A stretch of DNA of 14,194 nt from JAAYJM01 sp964499465 (GCA_964499465.1 CAZCLJ010000102.1:1-14194), one strand, 5' to 3'. Counted from the stretch's first letter, positions 6,382-13,774 are shown. Numbers and translations are program-made. The notes: generated from the sequence alone by a model not told the origin.

Positions 6382-7953
6382 TTACTTACACATATAAAAC
6401 TGATTAATTTTAAATAATTCTGCTTTGGTAAATTCTTTTATATTGCTAATTGCTTGACCTTTTTGAATTTTTTCAAAACTTCGAGAAATTTTAGAATTTT
6501 CTTTTTCACTAAATCCCATAAACTTTGTAATTGACTTTAGATTGTTTTTTTCTTTAATATCAAGTAAAAATGCTATTTCACACATACTTGAAAAATCAAA
6601 AGATGGTTGATTAAATTCTTCAATTCCTTGTGAAAGCATTACTACGCTCACTCCCTTTGAACGAATTTCACGTAATATTTTTTCAAGCAAATCCTGATAC
6701 TTTTTTTCTTTAAAAATTACATGTGCTTCATCAATCAATAATACATATCTAATGCCAACATAACCATTTTCAATAGTTGCGTTCTCAATATTCATAAAGG
6801 AATTATAAATATAATTTATTATAAGGAAAACTGCAGTAAATCTAACTGAATTAGGCAAATCACCAGATAAACTAAAATAGTAATTATTATTAAAAAAATT
6901 TGAATCGAATTTATTAGAATTATCAAATATATCAAGTTCGCTTAAGTTTTGAATAATCTCTTTTAATGTATCTGGTTTATCTTCTGTAATTATTAAATAC
7001 TGTTCGAATATGTCTCTAAAGTTTGGGATTTCTCCATTTTTTTTATTTTTAAATGCTTCAGTAGTTGCGTCTTTTAAAATTTGCCTTTGTCTTGTACCTA
7101 TATGCGAATAATTTGTTATTATATCAACAAACTTATTAATTCCCATAATTCTATTTTTCTCATTTACACTATCAACAAATGATAAAGGATTAATTGGAAA
7201 AGGTTGTTGAGGAGCATCAATAAAAGTAGAATTTGTTTCATTAAAGAATTTATCAAAGTTTTTAATATCTTCTTTCTTTAAACCTTTAAAATCTAAATAT
7301 AAAAAATTTATGGAATTACCAGAAATTTGAGAGAATTGTCTTAATAAATCAAGAGCAAATTGTGTTTTACCTGTTCCAGTTCCACCAGCAATAGCAATAT
7401 GACAATTATTATAAGTTGAAACATCATTTGGAATAAAATAAATTTCTGAATTGCCATCTAAAGTAACGCCAGCTTGAATTTTTGTTGGCTGTTGATAAAA
7501 TTCTTTATTAATAAGTTGGTTATAATTATTTACATAATCAAAACTTATAGTAGAGTTTTCTAAGCTATCAATTCCTCTGTCAATACTTTCTAATAGAAAA
7601 TCAAAACCAGTATAATTCTTGTTATTTTCAAACAGTTTATAAATCAATTCTAAACCTAAATCAATGTGCATTTTTATATACTTTGCTATATCTTTGTCAG
7701 TTTTATAAATACCATAATGCTGACAAATCAATGCAATATAAACATCTCTATGTTTACCAAAAAGTATATCATCTTTATATTCTTTTCCTTTTGAATCTTT
7801 TAAATCTGTTTCTATATTTAATTTATAATTTTTTGAAAGAGAGTAAGAAAAAGCTATTCTAGCTATTATATTTTCTGAACCAAAATTAAGTTTTCTTGTT
7901 AATTCTGAAACAATTTGTTTGTTGCTTTCTGATGTTTTAATATTAATTAGCAT
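6382..7953 (-). CDS. dndE: DndE fused to a HerA/FtsK-like ATPase
   Basis: A 523-residue two-domain protein. Residues 1 to about 110 match DndE: LINIKTSESNKQIVSEL, then IIARIAFSYSLS, GKEY at 56-59, LFGKHRDVYIAL at 64-75 and HIDLGLELIYKL at 96-107. DndE binds nicked double-stranded DNA and is normally only about 110-130 residues long. The remainder is a HerA/VirB4-like P-loop motor with Walker A GGTGTGKT at about 190-197, Walker B VLLIDEAH at 404-411, and VVMLSQG near 437-443 as the sensor strand. HerA-like ATPases are otherwise known in Dnd restriction as DndH/DptH. I start at the ATG at 7953, which follows AAGGA by 10 nt and overlaps the dndD stop by 11 nt; upstream in-frame ATGs (7971, 7998) lie well inside dndD. 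The fusion implies that a nick-binding module and a DNA motor act as one polypeptide. Confidence 0.85.
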   Translation of the reverse strand: MLINIKTSESNKQIVSELTRKLNFGSENIIARIAFSYSLSKNYKLNIETDLKDSKGKEYKDDILFGKHRDVYIALICQHYGIYKTDKDIAKYIKMHIDLGLELIYKLFENNKNYTGFDFLLESIDRGIDSLENSTISFDYVNNYNQLINKEFYQQPTKIQAGVTLDGNSEIYFIPNDVSTYNNCHIAIAGGTGTGKTQFALDLLRQFSQISGNSINFLYLDFKGLKKEDIKNFDKFFNETNSTFIDAPQQPFPINPLSFVDSVNEKNRIMGINKFVDIITNYSHIGTRQRQILKDATTEAFKNKKNGEIPNFRDIFEQYLIITEDKPDTLKEIIQNLSELDIFDNSNKFDSNFFNNNYYFSLSGDLPNSVRFTAVFLIINYIYNSFMNIENATIENGYVGIRYVLLIDEAHVIFKEKKYQDLLEKILREIRSKGVSVVMLSQGIEEFNQPSFDFSSMCEIAFLLDIKEKNNLKSITKFMGFSEKENSKISRSFEKIQKGQAISNIKEFTKAELFKINQFYMCK

Positions 7954-10030
7954 CTTGATAAAGTCCTTCATATTTTTCAAAAAGATTATTAGGTTCAATT
8001 TCTATAAAACTAGACTTATCATTTTCTTTATTGTGAATAATATACGATTTAGAAATATTAGGCAGTAATATTTTATATTCTTCAGTACTTAATTCTTTCT
8101 TTAATAAAGGAAAGATTACTACTTGATTTGAAATATTTGGATAAAAAAACTGCACTATGTTTACTGAATGAGTTTCGTCAAATTTTTGCATTGGACTATC
8201 AATAAATACTGGAAACTCAATTTCAGATTCTTCTACAAGTCCCATTAAAAGTGAAGTAGCATACATTTGCTGTTCACCTTTTGATAAAGTTTCTTTTTTA
8301 ACCTCTTCACCTCTGTTATTGTAAAGTTGTATATCAATAAATTCAACTGTAATATCAACAACAACTTTTGATATAAAATCTTTTTTATGCATTAATGTTT
8401 TTAAACTTTTTAAAATTTGTTCTTCAAGAGATTTCTTCTTTTCTTCTTTAAATCTTATTATAAAATCTTTTAATTTTGATATTAAACTTGTAGCTATTTG
8501 ATCTTTTTCCTTATTTTTTGCAGATACTTCTATTTTTTTTGATAATTCATATATTTTCTTTTCGAAATTAACAATATCCTTTTTCAACTCGACAATTCGC
8601 ACTTCCGATTGAATAATTTCATTATCAAAAATAATTATCTCTTTTTCTAATTGGTCTTTTTGTCTTCTTAATTCTGCAATTATCGGGTCTTCTTTATTTT
8701 CCTCTGCATTTTTAATTTTTATTCGAATATTACGTAATTCATTTACAGTTTGAATAAAATTTCCATTAGTTCTTTTAAATGTTTCTTTAAAAGAAAGTTT
8801 AATATTATTTACTAAAGTTTTAAACTCATTTAATTCACTATCAGAAAAATCATGATAAATGTTAATTTCCCCTTGTGGTTCCTGAATTCCAGAATAAAAA
8901 TGTTTTTTTATTAATTTTTTTATAGTTGCTTTATAAAATTCATCAACTCTGTTCTCAATTACTCCCGTAAAATGCTTTCTTTCTTCTCCTAAATCAGTTA
9001 ATATATTTTCAATGACTTCATTTATTTTCTCATAATTATATCTAATTGATTTTATATTGTTTTCAGATTCAATTTGCTTTAATAAATCATTTAATAAATC
9101 TCCTGTAATTGCAAAAGGTATAATATCGTAAGATGATTTTAAATCATTCTGTAATTGTTCTAAATATTGCTCTAATTCGTATGCTTCTGCTTTTAATTCA
9201 TCTAATTCCTCGGCTGTAATTAAGTTTCCTTCTCTAATTAACTTTTCTTGAATTTTGTTAGAATCATATTTATTACTATTTTTTTTATCGTCAATTTCTT
9301 TTTTTCTTTCTTCAAATTCTTCTATTTCATTCTTTGTTACTTCAACTTTTGATATTAAATAGTTTAATTCTTCTTTTTCTTTTTTACTTGCTGAGTCTTG
9401 TCTTAATCGTATTTGCATATCTTCTAAATTCTTCTTTAAATCTTCATACTTTTTAATTCCTAATACTTCTGAGTATGCTATGCTCAATTTTTTCCTTTGC
9501 TCTATTGTATTTACCTCAGCTAAAGATACAATTTTTTCTGCATCAAAAAGGAAAAACTTTGCTATATCCTTTGGTAAAATAAAATCTCTTATAAATATTT
9601 CAGTTCCTATTTCCTGAGTTAGTTCATTAGGGTATCCATCAATTAAAATTTCAACACTATCACTATCTAAAATATTAAATTTTCTTATAATTTTAATTTC
9701 TTTGCAAGAGATTTCAGGAATTTTTATATCAATAAACGTTGTCGATATTGAAAAACTAGTTTCACCTTGTGTTTTTGCTAATCTATTAAGACTATTCCCA
9801 ATATATTTATAATATCCTCCTTGGTCGTTGATTTCTTTATAAAAACTTTCATCTACTTCTTGCATTTGTTTTCCATATAAGCACCATACTAATGCCATTA
9901 AGAATGTAGTTTTACCAAAGCCATTTTTTCCGCTTATTAATACTATATTCTTGTCGTTTGTTTCAAGGTCGATTTTGTTTAAACCATAGTATAAACGAAA
10001 GTTTTTTAGCTCTACTTCTTTTATTTTCAT
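7943..10030 (-). CDS. dndD: DndD, SMC/Rad50-like ATPase of DNA phosphorothioation
   Basis: A 695-residue ABC-type ATPase with SMC-like organisation. Walker A is GKNGFGKT at residues 34-41. A long Lys/Glu-rich coiled-coil region runs from about 190 to 540, with a more globular middle section near 300-420. The ABC signature LSKGEQQ is at 582-588 and Walker B FPVFIDSP at 606-613. The head parts are therefore split by a coiled-coil insertion, as in Rad50 and RecF-like proteins. DndD is thought to supply ATP-driven DNA opening, nicking or remodelling during sulfur insertion, and its length is close to the usual 650-700 residues. The ATG at 10030 is preceded by GAAAAG. The gene begins 20 nt after dndC and overlaps the start of the DndE fusion by 11 nt, so the three form one transcription unit. 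There is no hinge cysteine motif of the Rad50 type that I can see. Confidence 0.93.
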   Translation of the reverse strand: MKIKEVELKNFRLYYGLNKIDLETNDKNIVLISGKNGFGKTTFLMALVWCLYGKQMQEVDESFYKEINDQGGYYKYIGNSLNRLAKTQGETSFSISTTFIDIKIPEISCKEIKIIRKFNILDSDSVEILIDGYPNELTQEIGTEIFIRDFILPKDIAKFFLFDAEKIVSLAEVNTIEQRKKLSIAYSEVLGIKKYEDLKKNLEDMQIRLRQDSASKKEKEELNYLISKVEVTKNEIEEFEERKKEIDDKKNSNKYDSNKIQEKLIREGNLITAEELDELKAEAYELEQYLEQLQNDLKSSYDIIPFAITGDLLNDLLKQIESENNIKSIRYNYEKINEVIENILTDLGEERKHFTGVIENRVDEFYKATIKKLIKKHFYSGIQEPQGEINIYHDFSDSELNEFKTLVNNIKLSFKETFKRTNGNFIQTVNELRNIRIKIKNAEENKEDPIIAELRRQKDQLEKEIIIFDNEIIQSEVRIVELKKDIVNFEKKIYELSKKIEVSAKNKEKDQIATSLISKLKDFIIRFKEEKKKSLEEQILKSLKTLMHKKDFISKVVVDITVEFIDIQLYNNRGEEVKKETLSKGEQQMYATSLLMGLVEESEIEFPVFIDSPMQKFDETHSVNIVQFFYPNISNQVVIFPLLKKELSTEEYKILLPNISKSYIIHNKENDKSSFIEIEPNNLFEKYEGLYQDAN

Positions 10031-10050
10031 AATACTTTTCTAATATTATT

Positions 10051-11376
10051 TCAACTTGCTTTTATAAATTCTTCTATCCTATTTTCAATATCATTTTGCA
10101 AACCTCTTCGCCGAAGCATTAAAGATTTTGTTTTTTGAATGGTTAATAATTCAGAAATCAGTTTATAATAATTTAAATCTTCAGTACAAACTGACTTTAA
10201 TAATTCATGTTCTTTTTGAAATTTTTCATCAATTTTTTTCATATCAATACCGTTATTGTAAATTTTATTGTAAATATCCGAAACACTTTTTTGAAAATAA
10301 CCATCAGAATACCATAGAAGTTGAATAGCAACTAGTTCTTGATGAGTAATTAATTCAATATTTGGTTCAATTTCTTGAATATCTTTTTGAATCTTTAATA
10401 GATAATCTAATAAATATGACCGATACTCTAAAGTATAAGCCCCCCACTCTTCTTCTTCAGGGGGAATTGTAAGTTTTCTATTTATTCGTCTTCTATTTTC
10501 TCTTTTATCTCTATCATATCTTGAATTTGCGAGTTCATCTCTATATTTCAATAACGGTAACATCCATTCTTCGCCATTTTCAACTAAACTTTCCATAGAT
10601 TTGTCTCTTTTTACAACAGTACAAATCCAACAGCCAAATCTACTATGTCCGCAAGATGGAGTTGTTTTGTCAATAACCAATGGGCAATCTCCATGATTTG
10701 CATTTTTATATAATCTAACTAAATCTTCATTATCTGCTTTCCAAGGGGAAGATACAATCATTAAATATTTCCAGACTTCATTTGTTGTTATATCTTTTAT
10801 TGGTGCATAAACAAAAACATTATTTAATAAATGTTTTCTAAGTCTTTTACCCTTAATCTCATGCTTTTTAATTGACCTTGCTCTTTTTACACTTTCTTCA
10901 CTTCTTGTCCCTAATAGTATTATTGCTTCTTCTCCATTTTTTACAATACTCTTTATAAATCTTGATGTTGGATTTATTTTTAATCTATCTGTGCACCATC
11001 TAAAAATATTACTATTTGGTGCAGGGTAACCTTTGCCAATTAAATTAACCCAAAAAGTATCTTCTAATCTAGGTTTAGTTTTTACTACTTCAATTGGTAA
11101 AGATTGTTCGGTTGCACTTTTTTGTATTTGATGAAGTACTTTTTCAACGTATTTTACAATTTTTGGATTCTCAACTAAAGTATCATTTGATATAACATAT
11201 ATTGGTCTTGTTCTTAATGAAGGTTCAATTTTCAATAAAGAATCCCATACAATCTGGAGTAACATTGTTGAGTCTTTACCGCCACTAAAACCAATAATCC
11301 AAGGTCTTGTTTTATTTTCATCAAATAAATACTGGTCAATTATCTCTTTTTCAATATATTCAAATTTATAGCTCAT
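10051..11376 (-). CDS. dndC: DndC, PAPS-reductase-like DNA sulfurtransferase component
   Basis: A 441-residue protein of the ATP-pyrophosphatase (PP-loop) family. The P-loop motif SGGKDST is at residues 31-37. Cysteines lie at Cys128 (FRWCTDRLK) and at 231, 242, 249 and 252, the last group in a CPLVIDKTTPSC then GCWIC arrangement. These supply the four ligands expected for the DndC [4Fe-4S] cluster plus one extra. DndC adenylates or activates the DNA backbone and receives sulfur delivered by a cysteine desulfurase. The ATG at 11376 is preferred; a TTG at 11400 would add eight lysine-rich residues. It is the first gene of the leftward operon. I saw no convincing sigma-factor consensus in the extremely AT-rich 200 bp upstream. 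No dndA gene is adjacent, so sulfur probably comes from an unlinked IscS-like enzyme. Confidence 0.94.
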   Translation of the reverse strand: MSYKFEYIEKEIIDQYLFDENKTRPWIIGFSGGKDSTMLLQIVWDSLLKIEPSLRTRPIYVISNDTLVENPKIVKYVEKVLHQIQKSATEQSLPIEVVKTKPRLEDTFWVNLIGKGYPAPNSNIFRWCTDRLKINPTSRFIKSIVKNGEEAIILLGTRSEESVKRARSIKKHEIKGKRLRKHLLNNVFVYAPIKDITTNEVWKYLMIVSSPWKADNEDLVRLYKNANHGDCPLVIDKTTPSCGHSRFGCWICTVVKRDKSMESLVENGEEWMLPLLKYRDELANSRYDRDKRENRRRINRKLTIPPEEEEWGAYTLEYRSYLLDYLLKIQKDIQEIEPNIELITHQELVAIQLLWYSDGYFQKSVSDIYNKIYNNGIDMKKIDEKFQKEHELLKSVCTEDLNYYKLISELLTIQKTKSLMLRRRGLQNDIENRIEEFIKAS

Positions 11377-11590
11377 ATTTTTTCTTTTGTTTTTTTGCAA
11401 TTTAATAATAATTTATATAATAAAGTTTATAATTTTTTTAATTATTTTATATGTATCAGTTTATTCCTTACTTTTTTTAATTATTTTATTGATTAAATAG
11501 ATATTCAATTTTTTAAATTTGATTATATTGTTTTTAGTAATTCCTGTTTTTTCTTATTTCAAATTGAGAATATTAGAATAAAAACACCCG

Positions 11591-11616
11591 TAGAGACGCA
11601 GCATGCTGCGTCTCTA
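11591..11616. repeat. 26-bp perfect palindrome
   Basis: A perfect self-complementary sequence centred on GCATGC, with arms TAGAGACGCAGCA and TGCTGCGTCTCTA. Elements of the form GTAGAGACG...CGTCTCTAC are, from general knowledge, common dispersed intergenic palindromes in several bacterial phyla. It lies 215 bp upstream of dndC. Confidence 0.85.
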
Positions 11617-11642
11617 TAAAACAAACAAAATAAATTCCAAAC

Positions 11643-11801
11643 TATCCCGCCAGGGATTAAATTATTGTAGTAAATGTTCTTTTTTGCCAACATTATCCCG
11701 CCAGGGATTAAATTTTGCAAACTCACATAATATAATCCCTGGCGGGATAAATCGGTTTCGTTGTTTGATTTTTCTACAATAATAAAATCCCTGGCGGGAT
11801 A
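11643..11801. repeat. Nested palindromic array, four ATCCCGCCAGGGAT copies
   Basis: Four copies of a core that is itself palindromic (ATCCC-GCCA-GGGAT) lie at 11643-11663, 11694-11714, 11733-11749 and 11787-11801. The first two point one way and the last two the other. The similarity of copies 1 and 4 extends into their flanks (ATTATTGTAG after copy 1, CTACAATAAT before copy 4), giving about 32 nt of inverted repeat with three mismatches. Copies 2 and 3 form an inner inverted pair, so the whole 159 bp can fold as one nested structure. Confidence 0.8.
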
Positions 11802-11816
11802 AAAGAAAAGAATTCA

Positions 11817-11850
11817 AGATGTGCCACACTTAAGAAAGTGTGGCACATCT
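11817..11850. repeat. 15-bp perfect stem hairpin, loop AAGA
   Basis: Arm AGATGTGCCACACTT (11817-11831) is exactly complementary to AAGTGTGGCACATCT (11836-11850). It has the same stem length, loop length and terminal five base pairs as the next hairpin. It could stop transcription entering the dnd promoter region, but no T-run follows on either strand. Confidence 0.85.
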
Positions 11851-11879
11851 AAGCGATTTATTGATTTTTAAAAGAAGAA

Positions 11880-11913
11880 AGATGGACTCCACTTTCCCAA
11901 GTGGAGTCCATCT
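11880..11913. repeat. 15-bp perfect stem hairpin, loop TCCC
   Basis: Arm AGATGGACTCCACTT (11880-11894) pairs perfectly with AAGTGGAGTCCATCT (11899-11913). It is 29 bp from the previous hairpin and shares the ends AGATG/CATCT and the loop-closing ACTT/AAGT with a different middle. On the minus strand it is followed by TTTCTTCTTTT, so a terminator role in that direction is possible. Confidence 0.85.
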
Positions 11914-12087
11914 ATTAAAAAAAAATTTCCTAAAAAATAAAATTTCTCTTGCTTTGTATTGTAAAATTTCTTAATTTTTCATCGGATTTTTACATAGTTG
12001 TTATATATAGATGAAAATAAAGGGCTTAATCCCTTTGCGTGTTGCTGTAATAGTGTGTTTCAGGTAGTTTTTCACTTTTAAAACAGC

Positions 12088-12360
12088 GTTTTTAGAGCTT
12101 CTGGAAGAGTTTTCAGGTCTTCTGGGAGAGTTTTCAGGTCTTCTGAGAGAGTTTTCAGGTCTTCTGGGAGAGTTTTCAGGTCTTCTGGGAGAGTTTTCAG
12201 GTCTTCTGGGAGAGTTTTTAGGTCTTCTAGGAGAGTTTTTAGAGCTTCTGGAAGAGTTTTCAATGCTTCTGGGAGAGTTTTTAGAGCTTCTGGAAGAGTT
12301 TTCAATGCTTCTGGGAGAGTTTTTAATGCTTCTGGGAGAGTTTTCAGGTCTTCTGGGAAG
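12088..12360. repeat. 21-bp minisatellite, 13 tandem units
   Basis: Thirteen uninterrupted 21-nt units run from 12088 to 12360. The consensus starts GTTTTCAGGTCTTCTGG and ends GAGA. Variation is confined to a few positions: CAGGT, TAGGT, TAGAG, CAATG or TAATG before CTTCT. Units of the AATG and AGAG types cluster at the right and CAGGT types in the middle, as expected from local duplication. The plus-strand frame that leads into the downstream gene is open through the whole array, and the minus strand is open as an LKTLPED heptapeptide repeat. Neither frame has an ATG. Confidence 0.93.
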
Positions 12361-12440
12361 GCAGTTATTATTAATTTTTATACAGAAGAAGTAAAAAGTG
12401 TTTTAGATAAATTAAATAATCATTTTTTTCACTTTCCATT

Positions 12441-12444
12441 GGAG
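12441..12444 (+). promoter_or_regulatory. Ribosome binding site of the FN3-like gene
   Basis: GGAG lies 9 nt before the ATG at 12454. A TTG codon at 12439 that would start a longer version is upstream of this site, which favours the ATG. Confidence 0.6.
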
Positions 12445-12453
12445 ATAGAAATT

Positions 12454-13644
12454 ATGCCGAACGATGAAGTAAAAAGACTTTATACCTTAACTGACGGTGA
12501 GTTAAGCACCTTTGTCTCGAATTTTTGCTCAATTGCTACCCGCGACTTGTTAGATTTAACAAGTTTTGGTTTAACAGAAGCAAAAATCACAGCGTTAAGC
12601 GCAAAAGGAGACGATTTTGAGATGTTTCCTTCTGATGAATATCTTGCCGGCTTGCAAACACTTGCAACCGAGACCAAAAACAACAAGTTCAAAGAGTTGA
12701 AAGATGCAATGACTCGAATGGCTTGGCGTGTCGAAACGAAGTGGGGCGCAAATTCCAAGCAGTATAAAATGCTAGATATTGTTGGAATCCACAATCAGCC
12801 CGAAGACACGGTTTTACGGCTCGCCAGAAGTATGTACCTTTCCATGACACATTTTTTGCCCGACCTTGCCGATACCGGCTTGACCCAAGCAATGTTAGAC
12901 GATTTTTTGGATTTGTGCGATGCCTTTGAATCAGCTAAAAAAGCAAAGCACGATGCAATGGTTGAAAGAGATGATAAAGCACAAGAGCGGGTCGAGCTTG
13001 GAAATATGCTTTACAGAGAAGTTACATCTCTTGCCGAAATCGGAAAAAAACTCTATGCAAATGTTGACCCTGCAAAATATAACGATTACATCATCTATCA
13101 AAAGGAAGCTGGCGGCTTGTCTGTCCCAGCAAACTTTAGATATGATTTTATTGGCAAAACTTTCTGGTGGGATGTGGTGAATCACGCCACAAGTTACCAG
13201 TTGGAAAAGAAAGAAGGCGAGGGCTATACAGAGATTTATTCTGGAAGCGAAACGAGTTTCCATTATATCCCAAGTGATGGACAAGGTTTTTATCGCGTCA
13301 GGGCTAGAAACATGAATGGCTTCGGTCCGGCAACCGAAGACCTGGAGCAGTGGTATTTTGCCGTTCTTCCGCCCGCTACTAATCTGCAAATTAGCGATAC
13401 AGAAATTGAACCGGGTAAATACAATTTAACATGGACAGCAGTCCCAACAGCAACAGAATACAGCGTTTACCGTTCAGTAGTAGAAAATGGACAGCCCGCA
13501 GGGGATTTTTCCCTTCAGGGCAAAACCGCAGAAGCAAGTTTCGTCATAAGCGTAGAAAGTGGCAAGCGCAATTACTTTCGCGTCAATACTAAGAATTTGA
13601 CGCAGTACGCTCAACCAAGTAGTCCAATTTGGATTGAGGTGTAG
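12454..13644 (+). CDS. Hypothetical protein, helical N-terminus plus two FN3-like domains
   Basis: A 396-residue protein starting MPNDEVKRLYTLTDGEL. Residues 1 to about 200 are predicted helical and contain conserved-looking stretches (FPSDEYLAGLQTLATETKNNK, WGANSKQYKML) but no catalytic motif I recognise. Two fibronectin-III-like beta-sandwiches follow: about 224-303 (WWDVVNHATSYQLEK, YRVRARNMNGFGPAT) and about 306-396 (LTWTAVPTATEYSVYR, YFRVNTKN). There is no signal peptide, transmembrane segment or C-terminal sorting domain, so the protein looks cytoplasmic unless exported by an unrecognised route. The reading frame is open upstream to 12082, through the 21-bp minisatellite, but GGAG 9 nt before the ATG at 12454 supports this start. 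Its GC content is visibly higher than that of the dnd operon. The function is unknown; a binding or scaffold role would fit the FN3 domains but is only inference. Confidence 0.8.
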   Translation: MPNDEVKRLYTLTDGELSTFVSNFCSIATRDLLDLTSFGLTEAKITALSAKGDDFEMFPSDEYLAGLQTLATETKNNKFKELKDAMTRMAWRVETKWGANSKQYKMLDIVGIHNQPEDTVLRLARSMYLSMTHFLPDLADTGLTQAMLDDFLDLCDAFESAKKAKHDAMVERDDKAQERVELGNMLYREVTSLAEIGKKLYANVDPAKYNDYIIYQKEAGGLSVPANFRYDFIGKTFWWDVVNHATSYQLEKKEGEGYTEIYSGSETSFHYIPSDGQGFYRVRARNMNGFGPATEDLEQWYFAVLPPATNLQISDTEIEPGKYNLTWTAVPTATEYSVYRSVVENGQPAGDFSLQGKTAEASFVISVESGKRNYFRVNTKNLTQYAQPSSPIWIEV

Positions 13645-13770
13645 TCGGTAGTCGGTTGTTGGTAGTCAGTTGTCGGCTTTCAGCTGTCGGCTTTCAGCTT
13701 ATGGTTATTGGTTTTCGGTAATTAAGTTATTAGTTATTCGTCATTCGTCATTTGTCATTAGTAAAGAAAA
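13645..13770. repeat. Low-complexity GTCGG/GTCATT repeats after the FN3-like gene
   Basis: Runs of GTAGTCGGT, two copies of GTCGGCTTTCAGCT and then TTATTCGTCATTCGTCA. Parts are inverted relative to 14094-14149: GGTTTTCGGTAAT (13710-13722) is the exact reverse complement of ATTACCGAAAACC (14132-14144). There is no clear terminator hairpin with a T-tract for the upstream gene. Confidence 0.6.
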
Positions 13771-13774
13771 ATAC

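Larger units (their letters stand above)
11377..12453. other. 1.1-kb non-coding interval with palindromes and minisatellite
   Basis: No supportable gene lies between the divergent dndC operon and the FN3-like gene. The first 200 bp are almost pure A+T and should contain the dnd promoter. A cluster of different palindromic elements follows at 11591-11913, and a 13-unit 21-bp tandem repeat ends 93 bp before the next start codon. A small AAAGGG-CTTAAT-CCCTTT palindrome also lies at 12019-12036. Confidence 0.6.

Noticed and set aside
7954..7998. Longer DndE-fusion start at 7998
   Set aside because: It would extend the overlap with dndD to 56 nt and add residues before the DndE fold; the ATG at 7953 has AAGGA upstream and an 11-nt overlap.
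11591..11616. Rho-independent terminator
   Set aside because: It is a strong palindrome but has no loop or T-tract on either strand, and there is no gene for it to terminate.
11643..11801. CRISPR array
   Set aside because: Four copies of a short repeat with spacers of 18-38 nt occur, but two copies are inverted, the core is only 14-21 nt, spacing is irregular, and no cas gene is present.
12078..12305. Minus-strand gene encoding an LKTLPED repeat protein
   Set aside because: Only a TTG start, no ribosome binding site, and the whole frame is generated by the 21-bp tandem repeat. Kept as a finding, not as a gene.
12082..12453. N-terminal extension of the FN3-like protein through the minisatellite
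   Set aside because: The frame is open but has no ATG, GTG or TTG before 12439, while GGAG supports initiation at 12454.
12931..13389. 152-codon minus-strand open frame
   Set aside because: It lies antisense to the FN3-like gene, whose domains are clearly coded on the plus strand; it has no recognisable motif.
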